From: Lepus europaeus
Lineage: Eukaryota > Chordata > Mammalia > Lagomorpha > Leporidae
DNA: 64,000 nucleotides
Reading direction: 5' to 3'
Assembly: GCF_033115175.1 (NCBI RefSeq)
Contig: NC_084845.1
Location: forward strand, 1,924,501 to 1,988,500
Part shown: positions 22,083-34,315 of the stretch, one piece after another
How the letters are laid out: the number at the start of each line of letters is the position of its first letter
Position numbering within the stretch: position 1 is the stretch's first letter
The notes under the pieces: model-generated
Databases searched by the model: none
Told to the model about the DNA's origin: nothing
The model's input: only the letters and a program-made list of their open reading frames with translations
Position numbers and translations under genes: made by a program

Positions 22083-24445
22083 AATAACAATAAAATTGTT
22101 GCCTGCACTTAAACTGCCCGTTCTCTGTTTCAGACATTGTTTTAATCCCTCAAAATCTGTGAGCTGGGGGCAGGGGTCGGGGCTGGGGGGTTGTCACCTG
22201 GCTGCCCTCTCGTTCACCGCGCAGTGCCTGGCTGGGGTGCCAGGGAGAAGTACTGAGCAAGCCTGCTGCCACCAGACCCAAGTCAGCGGGACAGTCCCAG
22301 CTGCCACTCTGAGGGCGCCTCAATACGCAGGACTGGGGTGGTAACGATGGCCACGTAGCAGACAGTGAGCTGAGGGGCCACCAGGGTCAGGGCAGACCCT
22401 AGGGTGCTATCACCAGCAGCTGTATTCAGGGCGAAGTAGAGCCTTGTTGAGGATGCCAGGCATCGCCGACAGAGCCTGCCTGAGCCAAGGGAGATTCCAG
22501 GTTTTAGGGTTACTGTGGATGTCAGAAGACTGGGGAGAAAGAAGGGAGCTGGGGTTGCCATGGAGGAGACAACTGAGGACTGGTCAGGCCGTTAGGGGAG
22601 GCCCAAAGGGACAGCAGAGGCAGGAGACTTGGCCAGGCAGGGGTGAGGGGCAGGATAGGGTTTAAGAAGGTTTAAGAAGCTGTAGTGCCAGAAACGAAGC
22701 CAGGTGTGACCAGGCAATTTCTGGGCAGCGATGAGATTCCAGGGGGTGGATTTCTTCTGCCCAGATGAGAGACTAATGGAGCGGTCAGAAGGGAGCAGGG
22801 CCAGCCTCTAGAGGCTCCAGGACAGCCATAGGGGCATGATCCTCTAGGAAGGCTGCAGTGGGGTGGGGAGGGCTTAGAAATTTGAAGTGTAAGTCCTTGG
22901 GGCAGGTTAGTCTGATGGGGAGGATCCAAGTGGGCTCCAGGATGCCAGAATGTCAGTCGAGGGTCAAGGGTCACCTGGGGCATAGCAGAGTGACATTTCA
23001 GGGTCCTGAGGGCAGTGTGTGGGTGTGGAATTTAAGGGGCCCCTCCAACGGTCTGGGGGGGTCCACAGAAGAGAACGAATGTGGAATTGGCTTAGGGGCC
23101 TGCAGGTGGCTACCTTCACCTGGCTGTGGTAGGGCTGGGGCACTAGGTGTGAGAACTTGAGTGGGGCCACAGTTGAGGACATGCCTGGCCAGACAGAGAG
23201 GGCTCGGGGGCTAACCAGAGGGGCCCTGCGGATGGGATGAAGACCTGTGGTTCTGGGTGTGTGGCTGCAGATGGTGTCTGTGTGCTTGGGTGTCTTCAGT
23301 GATGATCTGACACGTGTGTTCTTCTTACATGGTTGTGTGTGTGTGTCTGTCTGTCTGTCCCAGCCGTTTGAAGCTTTGAGTGTTTGCATTTTGTGGGAGT
23401 GAGACTCTGTGACTGGATCTCGGGATGCATCTCTGAGTTTCTGGAAATGCGAATGTGTGTGTGTGTGTGTGTCTTTGCCTGGGCACGTGGCTTTGTTTCT
23501 GCACATGTGGGTGGGTGTGTATCTGTAAGTGGGTCTCACTTTTTCCAGGTGGGACTGAATGCCTGAGGAGGTGTCTCTGAATGTGAAAGCTTGCCATTGT
23601 GAATAGGATGAATGTGACAATGTGTGGGGTGTGGGTGTGTACTTGTCAGTTTTGTGTTACTACAATACAATAGCTGACACAGGCTAGCTTTATAAAGAAA
23701 GATTTATTTGACTTACAGTTTTGGAGATTCAAGGGCATGACTCCTTCATCATCTCAGCCCTATTGGCTGCATCACATTGCAGCTGATGGAAAAAGTCGGG
23801 GGCACCCATAGGGGCACTTGATCACATATCCGAAGAGGAATCCAGAAACATTGGGGTGGCACCAGGCACAGGCTTTCGTAACAACCCTCTGAAGAGAAGA
23901 GTCCCATGAGAACTACCTTTATCCCTTCCGAGGTCCCCAGTGACCCAAGAAGCCCCCACTGGGCCCTACCACTTCTAAGTTCCCATCATCTCCCAGGGAA
24001 CCAGGTAGGCAGGTTGGGGACCAAGCCTCTGACACATGGACCCTTGAGGAGAAAACCGCATCCATAACCATAGTGCGTGGAGGGGTTGCGGTCACCCTGT
24101 GCTTAGGAGACCATTTCTGATGATCCTGTCAGGGTCCATCCCCCATTTCCCAAGAATTGCTGACCCCGTACCTAGGCCCTTTTCCCTGCTGCTCTGAAGC
24201 ATGAGGCCCTGACTCGAAGATCAGTTGTGATTTGCCTTTGGAATACTGGGCCCAGGCCCAGAGGCTGGGGCCATGAGAGATGGGTACTGGGAGAGATGAA
24301 TCAAAGAGGAGCTCCAGTTGGAAGAGTTCAGTAATTCAAGGAAGCTGTGGGCCAGAGTGGAAAGGACATTTCTTGACTCTCACTCCTTAGTATATCAATA
24401 GAAGTGTAGCCAACTCTCAAACTGCCTATATTCCAGCTAGACACT
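22083..24445 (+). repeat. Low-copy duplicated block, copy 2
   Basis: Homologous in order and orientation to 2640-4110 (see there). It includes a TG-rich tract at 23240-23640 with clean (TG)n at about 23332-23345 and 23454-23471. An LTR-like element (23650-24085) interrupts it. Short 'aaactgcc' plus MIR-like junctions occur at both ends (about 22110 and 24420), so the copy may itself be bounded by a repeated edge. It has no recognised coding exon. Confidence 0.5.
23650..24085 (-). mobile_element. Probable MaLR-type LTR fossil
   Basis: The layout 'gttactacaatacaatagc', 'aaagatttatttgacttaca', 'ttttggagattcaaggg', and later a pyrimidine-rich 'ccactgggccctaccactt' parallels antisense ERVL-MaLR LTRs. 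Family assignment is tentative. It is old and broken. Confidence 0.45.
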
Positions 24446-24552
24446 TGCTTTAAATGCTTGAAAGATTTTTTTTTCATATTAAATCCCTAACTAAGTAATG
24501 AACTGTCTTCATTTTTTTAACAGAGCAGTAAGCTGAGCTCAGGGATTTTTTG

Positions 24553-24860
24553 TTTGTTTGTTTAAGATTCTATTTATTTGAGAAGCAGAGTTACAGAGAG
24601 GAGAGACATCTGCTAGTTCACTCCCCAAATGGCTGCAACAGCCAGAGCTGTGCAGAACCGAAGCCAGGATCCAGGAGCTTCTTCCTGGTCTCCCACATGG
24701 ATGCAGGGGCCCAAGCACTTGGGCCACCTACCACTGCTTTCTCAGGCCATAAGCAGAGATCTGTATTGGAAGGGGAGCAGCCAAGACATGAACCGGAGCT
24801 CACATGGGATGCCAGTGCCGGAGGTAGAGGCTTAACCTACTACACCACAGCGCCAGCCCC
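24553..24860 (-). mobile_element. C-SINE
   Basis: Antisense C-SINE from 'tttaagattctatttatttg' to 'cacagcgccagcccc', with short flanking 'tcagggttt'-like repeats. Confidence 0.88.
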
Positions 24861-25009
24861 ATCAGGGTTTAAATAACTCCCAAGTTGAGGGCTGCCAGAT
24901 AAAGCAGACAGGGCAGGTGATTTGTGGGATCCCACCCACTGGGAGCTATGAGGCTGGGCTTAACTCTTCAAGGATGTGTGTGTGTGTGTGTAGCTGAAGA
25001 GTTATTAGG

Positions 25010-25475
25010 AAACTTTGGATCATTAATATTTTTTCCTGTGTTATCATCTTGGGGTCTTATAGTTTTGCCTTTTACATTTAGGTCTATGACTTACTTTGCA
25101 TTAGTTTTGTGAAGGGTGTAAGGTCTCTAGATGCAGTTTTTTTGCAGGTAGATTGCCAGTTATTCCAACACTATTTGTTGGAGAGACAATCTTTGTCTCA
25201 TCGTAGTGCCTTTGCACCTCTGCCCAAGATCCTTGACTATATGAATCTATTCCTGTGCTTTCTAATCTGCTCTCTTGATCTATTTGTCTACTCTTCCACC
25301 CACACCACACTATGTGGATTACCGAAACCTTATGCAATCCCAAAACTATAATTCCAGGCCTCCAACTTTCTTATTCAGTATTGTGTTGGCTATTTTGGGC
25401 ATTTTGCTTCTCCATATAAACTTTAGAATAAGTTTGCCAATTCTCACAAAATCAGTGAGAGCCTCAACATAATCT
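25010..25475 (-). mobile_element. L1 ORF2 fragment, antisense
   Basis: Diagnostic antisense L1 phrases: 'ttgccagttattccaacact', 'gatctatttgtctactctt', 'tattgtgttggctattttgg' and 'ctccatataaactttagaat'. No flanking gene signal. Confidence 0.85.
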
Positions 25476-25479
25476 GACT

Positions 25480-26055
25480 CACCAGTTTAGGGGCCCTTGG
25501 CTCCTTTGGGCCTCTGCTTCTCTATCTGTTTATTGCATCCTGATCAAAATTCCTTGTGAATCTTCCTGTGGAAGGCATAGCTCTGTTCAGCCCTGTTTCA
25601 TCCAGCTATTTCCTCTTCAGTTCAAAAGAGTGCATGGGTATCCAAGTCAGAGACAGATCTGAATTTGGATATCTCCCAATCCTATCTGCCTGCACCTTCC
25701 AGCTATTTCTCTGAGCATGATTTTCCTTATTCAGGAAATAGGCTTGTTGTGAGGAAAGAATCCATCTAGTAATCTTGGGTCCAACCACCAATTGGCATGT
25801 AGCAAATGTTTGAGACATATTAAGCATTAAATCATCACTGTCATACTAAACATCATACATAAAATATTTGTTGTACATGTTTCAGTACCTCTTGCCCATA
25901 TATCTTGAGCCCTGGATAAATGTGCATTAGCTAAATACAAATGGCTTCTAAAAATAGGAAGCCACATTCCACCTTGATCATAAAAAGGGAAGAGTATAAG
26001 CTAGAATTACCCTAGGTGTTGTTTATCAACTCAACTTTTGGAAAAATTGAAAAAA
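25480..26055. other. Unassigned intergenic stretch
   Basis: No exon or recognisable repeat stands out. Confidence 0.35.
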
Positions 26056-26059
26056 GCTT

Positions 26060-26490
26060 TATACAACAGTTGTGGACACTGGCATATTCACATCAGCTAG
26101 TGGTTGTGCAAGATCACCTATGGAGGATAGTTTAAAAATTTCTATTAAAATGCCTCATGCAAGTCCCCATTGCCTCAATAATTGTGCTTCAAGAGATTTA
26201 TTTTACCAATAGATCTGCACACAGGAATTACTGAAGTTCAAAGTTATTCAGTCATCACTGGTTGTAGAAACAAAAGAATGGAAACAACCATCCAACAGTC
26301 AGAACCTGGTTAAATAAATTAGGTCACAAGTATACAACAAAACCTAAATAGTTATTCAGAAAACAGTAAGCAAACTCTCTATGTACTGATATGAAAAGTT
26401 CCACAGGATATACTGATAAAATGAACTTTTTTTAAAAAAAGGTACAGTAGAGTTTGTAAAGAATTCTACCTTTTGTGTATGAAAAAGAGC
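26060..26490 (+). mobile_element. Old L1/HAL1-type 3' fragment
   Basis: Contains 'aatggaaacaaccatccaac', 'ctggttaaataaattaggtc', 'ctatgtactgatatgaaaag' and 'ctaccttttgtgtatg', the order of an ancient L1 ORF2 3' region. Confidence 0.7.
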
Positions 26491-26574
26491 ATATGAGAAC
26501 ATATTTATGCAAACATATAAATACATGTACTATATAAATACAGAGATAATTCTATGTAATGGTAAGTGTAACTT

Positions 26575-26870
26575 ACATTGTGGAGCAATTAGTGTGGTAT
26601 TTAAACCATCTGCATTCCACATTGGAGTGTCTGGGTTTGCTTCTCAGTTCCAGCATGTGACTATCTTCCTGCCAAAACAGACCCTGGGAGGCAGTGGTGA
26701 TGCTTCAAGAAATCAGGTTCCTGCCACTCACATAGGAGACCTGGATTGAGTTCCCAGTTCTTGGCTTCCAGCCTTGGCCTAGCCTCAGCTGTTCCAGGCA
26801 TTAGGAAGTGATCCAGTGAATGGAAGTTCTCTGTGTCCCTTTTTCTCAAATAAAGTTAAAAAATTTAAAA
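26575..26870 (+). mobile_element. Old lagomorph C-SINE
   Basis: Sense old-subfamily C-SINE: 'tctgcattccacattggagt', 'gaccctgggaggcagtggtg', 'ggagacctggattgagttcc', ending 'tctcaaataaagttaaaa'. Confidence 0.75.
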
Positions 26871-26879
26871 ATATGGATA

Positions 26880-27210
26880 TGTGTATAATATTATATAATT
26901 TTATATTTTATTTATGACATGTTAATGATACACATGCATGTCTCATATTACAGATTACACTACATGTTAAGAATCTTGATATTTTACTACATGATTATTC
27001 CAAAAATAATTATGTACTGAAATATGAGTCATATAGTATTATGTGCAGAATAATCACATGTAGGTAATTACATGTGTGTATAAAATGCATATGTATATAT
27101 AAATAACATGTACACACTTTCACAATCTTCATTTATGTAAATACATACATATATGCACTTACATGTTTATATACCCATACGTACCTTCTATATACATAAA
27201 CTCTGGAAGA
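26880..27210. repeat. AT-rich low-complexity stretch
   Basis: TATATA, ACATGTA and ATACATA words over about 330 bp, directly left of the ZIM2 CpG island. No gene signal. Confidence 0.55.
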
Positions 27211-27349
27211 CACTTCAAATCAGAGTGGTTACCTGTGTGTGTTCACGGGGTAAAAATCTGGTGGCTAGGGCACACATGGGAAGAAGGGTTTCCACTGTGT
27301 AAAGTCCCTTTTCAAAGTTAAAGAACATGTTCATTTTAAGGAGAAAGTC

Positions 27350-27850
27350 CATGGGCGCACCCGGTCCCCAGGGTCCACCGCCATTCCTGCGACGCCCTGG
27401 GGCTCCCAGTGTCCCACACACTCACCCCTCACCCCCAGGGAGCGAGCGTGCCTGGGCCTGCCAGCCGCCTGACTGCGCAGGCGCAGTCGCAAACCCGCGC
27501 ATGCGCCACAGGGTTTAGGCGCCAAGTCCCAGCGGTCGTCAGAGGAGGACGTCCGGCTGACGAGGGCTGACGAGGTGACGGCGCGTGGGCCTGAGGCGGG
27601 CGGAAGTCCCGCGGCGCGGCAGCCCTGCCCGGGGAAAGCGACGGCATGGGCTGAGGTTGCTGGTCTCTGGAAGGGGAAGGTTAGAGCTAGCTCGGCCCAG
27701 AGTGGAGGCAGCCCGGTGAGGGGCCAGCCCGGGACCCCGAGTCAAGGACCCAGGCATGGGGTCCACGGACAGATGGCCCTGTGGAGAAGGGCCTTAGGGA
27801 GGAGGCCCCAGGCGCAGGCTCGGGTTAGAGGTGAGCGCTGAGGCCAGGGC
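27350..27850 (+). promoter_or_regulatory. ZIM2: CpG-island promoter assigned to ZIM2
   Basis: A CpG-rich, TATA-less island between AT-rich flanks. It has two NRF1-type sites (TGCGCAGGCGCA at 27474-27485 and the palindrome GCGCATGCGC at 27497-27506) and a tandem ten-mer GCTGACGAGG twice (27556-27575) followed by TGACGG. Candidate first-exon donors are at 27714 (GTGAGG) and 27831 (GTGAGC). It is the only promoter-like element between gene A and the SCAN exon 10 kb downstream on the same strand, so I assign it to ZIM2. In human, ZIM2 starts from the PEG3 promoter, so an own CpG promoter would be a different architecture. No run of YY1 sites like those of the PEG3 differentially methylated region is seen. 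Confidence 0.65.
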
Positions 27851-28214
27851 GGCCCCACTGCAGTGTCAAGCGGAGGCCCACGACCTTGTGGCCCGGGGCT
27901 CTGGGGACTCCGGCTGTCTTTCCAACCCCGAGAGCCGGGTGGGTCTCAGTGTCTGGCTGCCCCCCTCACTCCTCAGCCCCGCCGCACACCCTCGTTACCT
28001 CAGACTCGCCGCTGGTCCCGCCCCTTCCTCGAGTCTCTGCCCTACCGCCCAGGACCACCCCTCTATTCGACTTCTACTTTGTCCCGCCCGCCTGCCCCAA
28101 CCCCATCTCTCCTCGGCCCGCCCCACTGCTCTCTCTGTCCTTCCCAGCTGCCCTGGCCCGAGACCCCTGGCTCTCCCTCACTCCTGCTCCTCTCTCCTGC
28201 TGCTTCTCTTCTAC

Positions 28215-28935
28215 CTCAGTTCTTTGCTCTTTTGTTTTTTTCTTTGTATTTTACATTTTTGTATTTTACATTACACATAATGATCCATATTTATGGGATA
28301 TAATATGGTACTTCCATACATGTATCCATTGCCTAATAATTAAACGAGTAATATTTCTAACACCTCCTTTATCATATTTGGATAGTGAGAACATTACCAA
28401 TCCTACCTTCCAGCTATTTTGAACTACACATCATTGTTTACTATGGTTGCCCTACTGTGCAATAATACAGCAGAACTTATTCCTCCTGTCTAATTCATGA
28501 CATCATGCCCATGGACTAACCTTCCCCATCCCCCATCACCTCCCCACTCTGTGTAACCACTGTCTTCAACTTACATGAGGTCAACATTTTAAAAATTTCT
28601 TAATGAGTGAGATAATGTGGTATTTGTCTTTCTACACCTGGCTTATTTTACTTAGCATAATGTCATCTTAACTTCATTTTGTCAAAACTGACAGGATTTC
28701 AACTTTTTTATGACTGAGTAATATTTCATTATGTATGTATACCACGTTTTCTTTATCCATTTATATGTTTATAGACTTTTAGGTTATTCTGTATCTTGGC
28801 TATTATGAATATTGCTGTGGTAAACATGTGAGAACTGTTATCTCTTCAACAGACTTTAATTCCATTTAGTTATATATGCCCTGTAGTGGGATTGCTGTAT
28901 GATAGGATAGCTCAATTTGGATTTTTAAAAGGATG
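28215..28935 (-). mobile_element. Old L1 3' region, antisense
   Basis: Antisense L1M phrases: 'atgactgagtaatatttcat', 'ttctttatccatttatatg', 'gtatcttggctattatgaat' and 'tgtagtgggattgctgtatg'. Confidence 0.8.
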
Positions 28936-29230
28936 TTAAATGATTTTTTTTACCAGTTTTTATTCCCTCTGTGAAATATGCATCGTTCCTCAAAAACACA
29001 AAATTGGAAAACTAACATAGAAGGAATAAAAAATATTGAATAGCCATATACATATTTGAGAAATTAAATTCATTTTTAAAATCTTTCTCCAGAGATAACT
29101 AATGGCCTAAGTAGTTTCACTGATGAATTCTACCAAACATTTAAAGATGAACTAATAGTCCAATAATATGTTCTTTCAGATAGTATAGAAAGAATGATTT
29201 CCAATTCATTTGAATATTTTAAATTAATTA

Positions 29231-29528
29231 TTTTTAAAAGATTTATTTGGAAGTCAGAGTTAGAGAGAGAGAGAGAGAGATCTTCCATCCATTGGTTTAC
29301 TCCCCAAATGGCTGCAATTGCTATAGCTGAGCTGATCTGAAGCCAGGAGTCAGGAGCTCTTTCTGGGTATCTTAGATTGGTACAGTGGCCTATGCACTTG
29401 GGCCATCCTTTGCTGCTTTCCTAGGCCATTAGCAGGGAGCTGAATCAAAAATGGAGCAGTCAAGGCTCACATATGGGTTGCTGGCACTGCAGGTGGCAGC
29501 TTTACCTGCTAGCCACAGTGCCAGCCCC
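29231..29528 (-). mobile_element. C-SINE
   Basis: Antisense C-SINE, 'tttttaaaagatttatttgg' to 'cacagtgccagcccc'. Confidence 0.85.
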
Positions 29529-29694
29529 TTAAATTGACTAACAATAGGCCACAACTGGATGGTGGAATGAAGTAGTGGTGATAACCACTTCTTTACTTAA
29601 GGGATGCCAACCCCTTAAATTGTTTACATTTAAAAGGCAGGCATACCCCCCACACACACACACACATACAAACACACACATGCACACAAAAAAC

Positions 29695-29998
29695 TCCTCC
29701 TAGAGAGGGAGAGAGAGAGGTAGAGAGGGAAGAGAGATCCCATCCACTGGTTCAGTCCTCAAGTGCCCACAAAAGCTGCCGCTGGGCCAGGCTGAAGCCC
29801 AGCAGTTGGTAATTTAGTTTCCTGGTATGGGTGATAGGGACCCAACTAACTATTCAAGCCATCACCTGATGCCTAATAACATATATTAGCAAAAAGTTGG
29901 AATTGGGACCAGAGCCAGGACTCAAATATAAGCACTCTAATAGGGATATAGGTATCCCAAATGATATCTTCATTGCTGTGCCAAATACCCACCCCAGC
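29695..29998 (-). mobile_element. Old C-SINE
   Basis: Old-subfamily antisense C-SINE: 'ccatccactggttcagtcct', 'ctgaagcccagcagttggta', 'gggatataggtatcccaaat'. Confidence 0.7.
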
Positions 29999-30202
29999 AC
30001 ACTTTTAAGAGACCAACATAACTCTGCTATCAAAACCTCATTAGTACATGGTGGAAAATTACAGAACTGTAGTCCTAATTAATACAGGTGAAAAAAAAAT
30101 CCTTAACTAAATATTAGCAAATCAGATCCAGAAAAATGTAAAAATAAGATATAACATTAGATTTTTCCTCTCTTTATCTTTTGTGTATCTATTTTACTTT
30201 AA

Positions 30203-30509
30203 TTTTTTTAAATTTATTTAAGAGGTAGAGTTACAGACACATTGAGGGAGAGAGAGAGAGAAAGGTCTTTCATCCACTGGTTCACTCTCCAAATGGCCAC
30301 AACGGCTGGAGTTGGGTTGATCTGAAACCAGGAGCCGGGAGCTTCTTTCAGATCTTGCATGAGTGTACAAGGACCCAAGCACTTGGACCATCTTCTGCTG
30401 CTTTCCCAGGCCATAGGCAGAGAGCTGGATCAGCTGGACACAAACGAGTGCCCGTATGGGATGCCAGCGCTGCAGGCAGTCTTAACCTATAAGCCACAGT
30501 GCCAGCCCC
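30203..30509 (-). mobile_element. C-SINE
   Basis: Antisense C-SINE with flanking target-like repeats ('tatctattttactttaa' and 'tatctaatctacttttaa'). Confidence 0.85.
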
Positions 30510-31061
30510 TATCTAATCTACTTTTAAGATTTGTACTTTCATGTGTTTTCATGATGGTAGTATTCATCCTTTTTCTTCTAGGGCTGATTTGGTGGTGAAG
30601 AACTTCAGTTTTTGCTTGTCATGGGAAGTATTTATTTCTCTTTTATTTCTGAAAAGTAGCTTTGCTAGGTATAGTATTCTTGGCTGGGAATTACTTTCTT
30701 TCATGACTTTGAATATTTCATGACATTCTCTTCTGGCCTGTAAAGTTTCAACTGAGAACTCTCATATTAATCTAATGAAGGTTCCTTTTTAAGTCACTTG
30801 ATGGATTTCTCTGCTATTTTTAGAATTTTCTTTGTCCTTTTAAAAAAATAGTTTGACTATAATGCATCTCAGAGATGATCTTTTTTGGGCAACTATATTA
30901 AAGATCCTTTGGGCTTCCTAGGCCTGGATGTCTGTATCTTTCATATTTGGAAAGCTTTCGGGAATTATTTTATTGAATAGATTTTCTAAACTTTTTCCCT
31001 TTTATTCTCCTTCTGGAATACCTCTAATGCAAATATTTCTTTGATTAATGATGTCCTACAT

Positions 31062-31867
31062 GGGTTTGTCCTGCAAGGCCCACACTGTTGGGATGGTGGG
31101 GTGACATCCTTCTTTGACAAGGAGCACCGGAGACAATTTCAGTGAATGTGTCTGTTTATAAACAGGCACAAGCTTTTATAGGGAGTAGCTAGCTCAGGGT
31201 AGCAACACTAATTCTATAGGATAGGGGCTGGCAGTGTAGCGTACTGAGTAAAGCCTCTGCCTACAGTGCTGGCATCCCATATGGGCACTGCTTCGCGTCC
31301 TGGCTGCTCCACTTGTGGTCGAGCTCACTGCTATGGCCTGGGAAAGCAGCTGGAAGATGTGGGCCACTGCACACATGTAGGAGACCCAGAAGAAGCTCCT
31401 GGCTCCTGGCTTCAGATCAGCGAAGCTCCAACTGTTGTAGCCATCTGGGGAGTGAACCAGCGGATAGAAGACTCTCTCTCTCTCTCTCTCTCTCTGCCTC
31501 TCCCTCTCCCTCTCCCTCTCTCTGTGTGTAACTCTGACTTTCAAACAAATCTTTACAAAACAGTTCTCTAGGATAAAGCTAATACTGGTGCCTCTGTGCT
31601 TCTCCAATCAGCTTGAAGGTCACATAGCCTATACAGCCTTCTAGGTGGTCCTATGGGTCTGGGCCACACCCAGGAGCTATACAAGGAAGTAGGGGTAGGG
31701 GAAATGTGCCTGAGGTCTCTGCTGCCTGCCAGCAGCCAGGTCATGTGTGGGTCTCAGTGTACTAAGCTGCCTACCAGGGTCTTTCTTGGGAGACATGGTG
31801 TACCCTCTTAAGTTCCTGCATTGGCTAGGCAGGCAGTTTCCCAGCCAGACACAGGATCACCCACAGT
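31062..31867 (-). mobile_element. Solo LTR fossil with nested C-SINE
   Basis: A block inserted in the L1, about 470 bp after excluding the C-SINE at 31224-31560. On the - strand it starts TGTGGGTGATCC, has a CTATAAAAGC promoter-like box and ends in a TG..CA-type boundary near GCAGGACA. Similar sequence flanks both sides (about 'gtcctaca' left and 'gtcctata' right), consistent with a target duplication. No internal retroviral sequence, so a solo LTR. Class not resolved. Confidence 0.5.
31224..31560 (+). mobile_element. C-SINE inside the LTR
   Basis: Sense C-SINE, 'ggggctggcagtgtagcgta' to a CT-rich tail. Flanking 'attctataggata' and 'ttctctaggata' look like its target duplication. Confidence 0.88.
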
Positions 31868-34315
31868 CCTATAAGTTCTGAAGACTTTCTTTATTCCCCC
31901 TTCTACCCTTTTTTGGTCTTTCTGGGTTATTTTTCAAAATTCCTGTGTTCAGGTTCATAAACTCATTCTGCCTGCTGGATTCTGCTGTTGAGACTCTCAA
32001 CTGTGTTTTTAATTTAATTTATTGCATTCTTCATCTTCAATATTTCTGATTAGTTATTTTTTATGATCCCCATATCTGCTGAATTTTTCTTTTATTTCAC
32101 ATATCATGAAGTGTCTTCTTAATTTTGTTGAAACTTTGCATTCTCTTATATCTCATTGAGTTTACTTAAAATCATTATGTTGAAGTCTTTGTCAAACAAG
32201 TTTGTTGATTTCTATGTCTTTGTGATCTGTTGTTATTGTGTTCCTTTGGAGGCATTGTATTACTTTGCTTTTTCATGTTTCTTGTGCCCCTAAGTTGCTT
32301 TTGATGCATTGGGTGAGTCAGTTGCTACTACCAGTTTTATAGGGTGGCTTGCATAATAAAATACTTTTTGCTGCTTGCGTCCTGGGATATTGATTGAATG
32401 TGCTGCATTGGTTTTGATTCTAAGTGGGAACATTAGCATAGTGTTCTTATAGCTTTTTCAGCTGTAATCAATATTGACAATGTCTATGAATGTCTCAATA
32501 TATAAGGTTACATGACTGTGGGATTGCACTACAGGATTGCACTCCTTTAGATAGGTAATGTTCAGTGGCAGCTCTGGGCACAGTGTGACCAGCTGCAAAG
32601 GCAGGGAATCCATCAGTTTCTGTGGATTGAGTATGAGTGGAGACACCCTTGTGGGCCCAGGTGGGTATGATACAGTATGCCCAATAGTGGGATGGGGTAC
32701 CTGTCAGTATCTAAAGGCCTCATAGGGGTTAGACCATACCAGCATGACCATATGGGTTACCTATCAGTGCCTGAGGGCTGTACAGATAACTTCACAGGGC
32801 CTCTGGGAGACAGCCTTCTCAGGTAGGTCTTCTCACCTGCTTCCCATGGTCAAGTTTACTTTTCAGGAACTCATTGGGCTACATTTATGAGAAAGAGTGG
32901 CTCAGTTGCTTCTTGGGGCTACAGGAAAGTGGGCAGGGCTGCTGATTTGCTTCCCAAAATTGAGGAGAGTGCCTATTGATGCTTATCTTCTTCCCTGATC
33001 CTCTGTAGGCTGAGCTGGTGGTTGTCTAGTTGCTTCATGAAGCCAAGGGTGCATTCCAGGCCTACTCAGATGCTTCTAGGTTAGCAGCGATTGGCAGGGC
33101 CATTCAACTTTTCTGGGAACATTTGCAGGCTGAGTACCCTCAAAGAGTACCCTATATGTTCTTTTCATGGCAGTGAGATTGTGGAGAGGGTCTTCTACAT
33201 GGTTCTCAGGGCTAGATCTGTGGAGCTACTCGGAGCAGCTGCTTCACAGAACCCTGCATGAGTGGGGTCTCAAGATGGATCTGTACTGCGAGAACCTGAC
33301 TAGGGGAGATTGCAACATGTGCTGGGTTCTGTTTCCAGGGTTAAATAGTGGTTTGGCAACCCATAAGCTCTCCACACTAGACTGGAGGACAGCAAGAGCC
33401 CCAGGCTTCTCCAGTGGTAAATGCCTCAGGAGTCTGTAGTGTGAATGGGGACTCCTGAGAGTTTCCTCCTTACCCTTTCTCTACTAACAAAAGGCCCTCT
33501 TGGTTCAAGGTTTATTTCAAGGAGATAGAAGAGTAGATGCTTTGTGTTTAGTTCTCTTCTTTAAAAGGCCATCATGAATCTTGCTCTGCAATATCTAGTC
33601 CTGTGCTCATGTTCTTGCCCTATTCCCCATCAGGTATAGTGTTTGCATTGTGCTGTCCAAGATTAGGGGAAGGGCAATGGAGGCAGTCCCTTGGCCTCCT
33701 TTCTAATGTAGTTCCAGAGGCACAGTCCATGGGTATTGGCCTGGGGAAGGAGCTGTGGGGCTCTCTCCTGCTTTGGGATTAAACATTGTGGGCCTGGTTA
33801 ATTCTGTCTCTCTCCCAAGCAGGAGGTATATCCCTCTCCATGCTATGCTGCTTGTAGTTGGGGCAGTAGTGACTTGAGTAACTATTTTCTGCTGCCTTCA
33901 TAGCATATTTTATTATTATGATACTAAAATGAGGCGTTTTTGTCTCTCACTTTGCTTCCCCAGCTCTTGTAAAGGTATATTGGTGCATGAATAGTTGTAA
34001 TAGGTTTATCTGTGGAGAGACAATGGGTGGGGGTTCTTAACTGCCATCTTGCTGCCTACTCCCAATTTCTTTCTTCTGCCTTAGCTTTGCCCTTCCTTTC
34101 CTGTCCCAGGCCCATCCTTACTTCTACTTTCTGCTCCTCTTTTCTGTTTGTTTGTGCCTGTATTTTCACTTTTATTTTATTTTACATCAGCTTGGTAGCA
34201 TGTTACTATTGCTGTCAGCTAGCTTATTAATAATCCTTAATATTTATATTTTGAAAGTTCTTGCTGTCTATTCAAATAAGAATTCTGAATATCAGCTCAG
34301 ATAAACCAAGAGACA

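Larger units (their letters stand above)
28960..30185 (+). mobile_element. L1 ORF2 fragment split by SINEs
   Basis: L1 ORF2 coding remnants in sense ('gatgaattctaccaaacatt' at about 29123; 'atcaaaacctcattagtaca' and 'atattagcaaatcagatcca' at 30030-30130) are separated by antisense C-SINEs at 29231-29528 and 29695-29998. A short (CA)n lies at about 29650-29690. Confidence 0.65.
30510..33950 (-). mobile_element. Old L1 5' half, antisense, with nested LTR
   Basis: Antisense phrases of old L1 5' UTR/ORF1: 'gctttgctaggtatagtatt', 'cttctggcctgtaaagtttc' and 'ttgactataatgcatctcag' before the insert; 'ctgattagttattttttatg', 'tctcattgagtttacttaaa' and 'ttgttattgtgttcctttgg' after it. An LTR (31062-31867) interrupts the element. 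The right-hand limit (about 32400-33950) is uncertain. Confidence 0.65.

Noticed and set aside
22964-23620. 218-codon frame on the - strand rich in His, Thr and Asp
   Set aside because: This is translation of the (TG)n-rich tract (THTHTH-like); composition, not a gene.
27350-27850. ZIM2 island as the PEG3 differentially methylated region
   Set aside because: The tandem YY1 sites (GGCGCCATCTT type) that mark the PEG3 region are absent. Only isolated YY1-like words are seen in this window.
27886-28422. 178-codon open frame downstream of the ZIM2 CpG island
   Set aside because: Proline/serine-rich translation of a pyrimidine-rich tract that runs on into an antisense L1. Three overlapping frames are all open and none has a domain.
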